DNA of 64,000 bases, taken from the NCBI RefSeq assembly GCF_030418125.1, contig NZ_JAUHTR010000008.1, forward strand, positions 124,001 to 188,000, given 5' to 3'. Of this stretch, positions 63,051-64,000 are shown one piece after another. The notes below the pieces were generated by a model. It was not told the origin of the DNA and made no database searches. It saw nothing but the letters and a program-made list of their open reading frames with translations. Origin of the DNA: Fictibacillus fluitans (GTDB lineage Bacteria; Bacillota; Bacilli; Bacillales; Fictibacillaceae). The position numbers were made by a program, and so were the translations under genes. Within the stretch, counting starts at the first letter, position 1. Each line of letters starts with the position of its first letter.

Positions 63051-64000
63051 ATGAAAACCTCCGATTCCATTACATTCTTTCAGCTTTCCTTAATAGCCAT
63101 AACCTGCATAGGCCTGAAGTGCCACGTTTTTCTTATACAGCCCACGGTCAAAACAGCAAGCGTGGATGCGTGGCTGAGCATAATAATTACCTTTGGTTTA
63201 ACATTGGTTTGGCTTCCACTGATTTTGTATATCAACAAGAAAACAAACGGTGAGCATCTCTTTCAATGGATGCGGAGCGCGCCGGTAAAGGGCTTACAAA
63301 CATTATTCTGACCCTTTGTTACCTTACCCTAATGGAAGGTGTCACCTTTCGGGAGACCCTTACCTTCACCAATATTACATTTCTTCAAGAGACACCACTT
63401 CTCATCGTTATCGTGACATTTGGATTGGCCTGTCTGCTTTTAGCTGGAACGAGCATGAGAACAATCAGTGTTTCTAACGTAATCCTTCTATTTTTCATTG
63501 TGCTGCTCGGCTTTTTCGTTGCTATTACAAATATTCAATTCAAGGATTACTCCTTGCTGCAGCCCTTTCTTGAACATGGATTTACACCGGTTGTAAAGGC
63601 AATGGTTTACCAGGGGTCTGGGATGGTGGAGCTTTTTCTCCTTATCTTACTGCAGCACAAAGTCGCTCATCCTCTTAAGTTCAAGCACCTCGCTCTTCTG
63701 GCTTTTTTATTATGGGGACTGACCGTTGGCCCGCTTATTGGTTCCGTCGTAGAATTTGGTCTGCTAGAAGGTTCCCGGCAACGTTTCCCCGCATACGAGG
63801 AATGGGGGCTTGCTACTCTTGGAAAATTTGTGGAACATGTCGATTTTCTCTCTATTTATCAATGGCTTGCCGGCACCTTTTCCGGCTGTCGGTCTTCTTT
63901 TATGTCATGAAAGAGATCGTGCCCTTTACGAAGGGGCACAATTGGTTTGTGGTGATTGTATTCATCGTGATCACTGGCATGACACTCTATCCTATCAGTG
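63051..64000 (+). pseudogene. GerAB-like spore germination protein gene with two frameshifts, cut by the window end
   Basis: Three reading frames together give one membrane protein of the endospore germination receptor B (GerAB) type. Frame one runs from the ATG at 63051 (ITFFQLSLIAITCIGLKCHV) to about 63286. Frame two continues to about 63884 (GLTNIILTLCYLTLMEGVTF). Frame three runs on to the window edge (LSVFFYVMKEIVPFTKG). Each junction needs one missing base to be restored. It may be a real pseudogene or contain sequencing errors. The ribosome site is AAAAGG. No GerAA partner is seen before it. Confidence 0.78.

Overview
The window reads as chromosome of an aerobic or facultative, endospore-forming Bacillaceae (Bacillales, low to middle G+C). 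Supporting signals are a T-box riboswitch, a SigB-type promoter, CcpA (cre) sites, a B. subtilis-type Fnr with its FNR box, a GerAB-type germination protein, and homologues of B. subtilis YvbW, YlmA, YhfP, YdeI and YczE. The genus cannot be fixed from sequence alone; Fictibacillus or a near relative is only a guess. No rRNA, tRNA, CRISPR array, transposase or prophage gene was seen.

Layout. 1-1.8 kb: sigma-A promoter, T-box leader and an amino acid (probably leucine) permease. 1.8-14.5 kb: mostly minus-strand single genes and small operons, including an MFS efflux pump with a GNAT enzyme, ylmA, an iron-type alcohol dehydrogenase, a yhfP-like oxidoreductase, ddl and several acetyltransferases and glyoxalase-fold proteins. 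14.6-17 kb: a secreted wall glucosaminidase with SH3b repeats. 17.9-24.5 kb: a sugar operon (binding protein, two permeases, small membrane protein, GH2 glycosidase) with a divergent ArsR-type regulator, a cre site and a long inverted repeat. 24.6-29.5 kb: an atypical Nramp-family transporter, YdeI, YczE and several small proteins. 29.6-37.7 kb: a complete biotin-independent malonate decarboxylase operon (madL-madM-mdcH-mdcA-mdcB-mdcC-mdcDE-mdcG) with a divergent GntR regulator, a near-perfect cre and paired operator-like sites. 37.8-44.8 kb: a small DNA-defence neighbourhood, with an SBD-HNH endonuclease that resembles phosphorothioate-dependent McrA and an McrBC pair whose McrB carries two reader-like domains, interrupted by the divergent ric/fnr pair. 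44.9-50 kb: a SigB-controlled stress protein, then cobA-cobQ-cbiA (late corrinoid steps). 50.3-58.8 kb: a methionine aminopeptidase, a rifampicin phosphotransferase, a CPBP protease, a kinase-like protein, and a sugar isomerase beside the C-terminal stump of a lost sugar permease. 59-63 kb: a heme-stress locus, hssR-hssS-hrtB-hrtA, with an HssR-type direct repeat in front of hrtB. 63-64 kb: a germination gene with two apparent frameshifts, cut by the window end.

How the parts work together. Several units carry their own control signals, readable in the DNA: tRNA sensing (T-box), carbon catabolite repression (two cre sites), oxygen/NO response (one FNR box centred near -41.5 for both ric and fnr), general stress (SigB) and heme stress (HssR box). 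The malonate cluster appears self-sufficient: uptake (MadLM), prosthetic group synthesis and attachment (MdcB, MdcG), priming (MdcH) and the decarboxylase (MdcA, MdcC, MdcDE). By eye this cluster is G+C-richer than its neighbours and the McrBC/HNH genes are A+T-richer; neither was measured.
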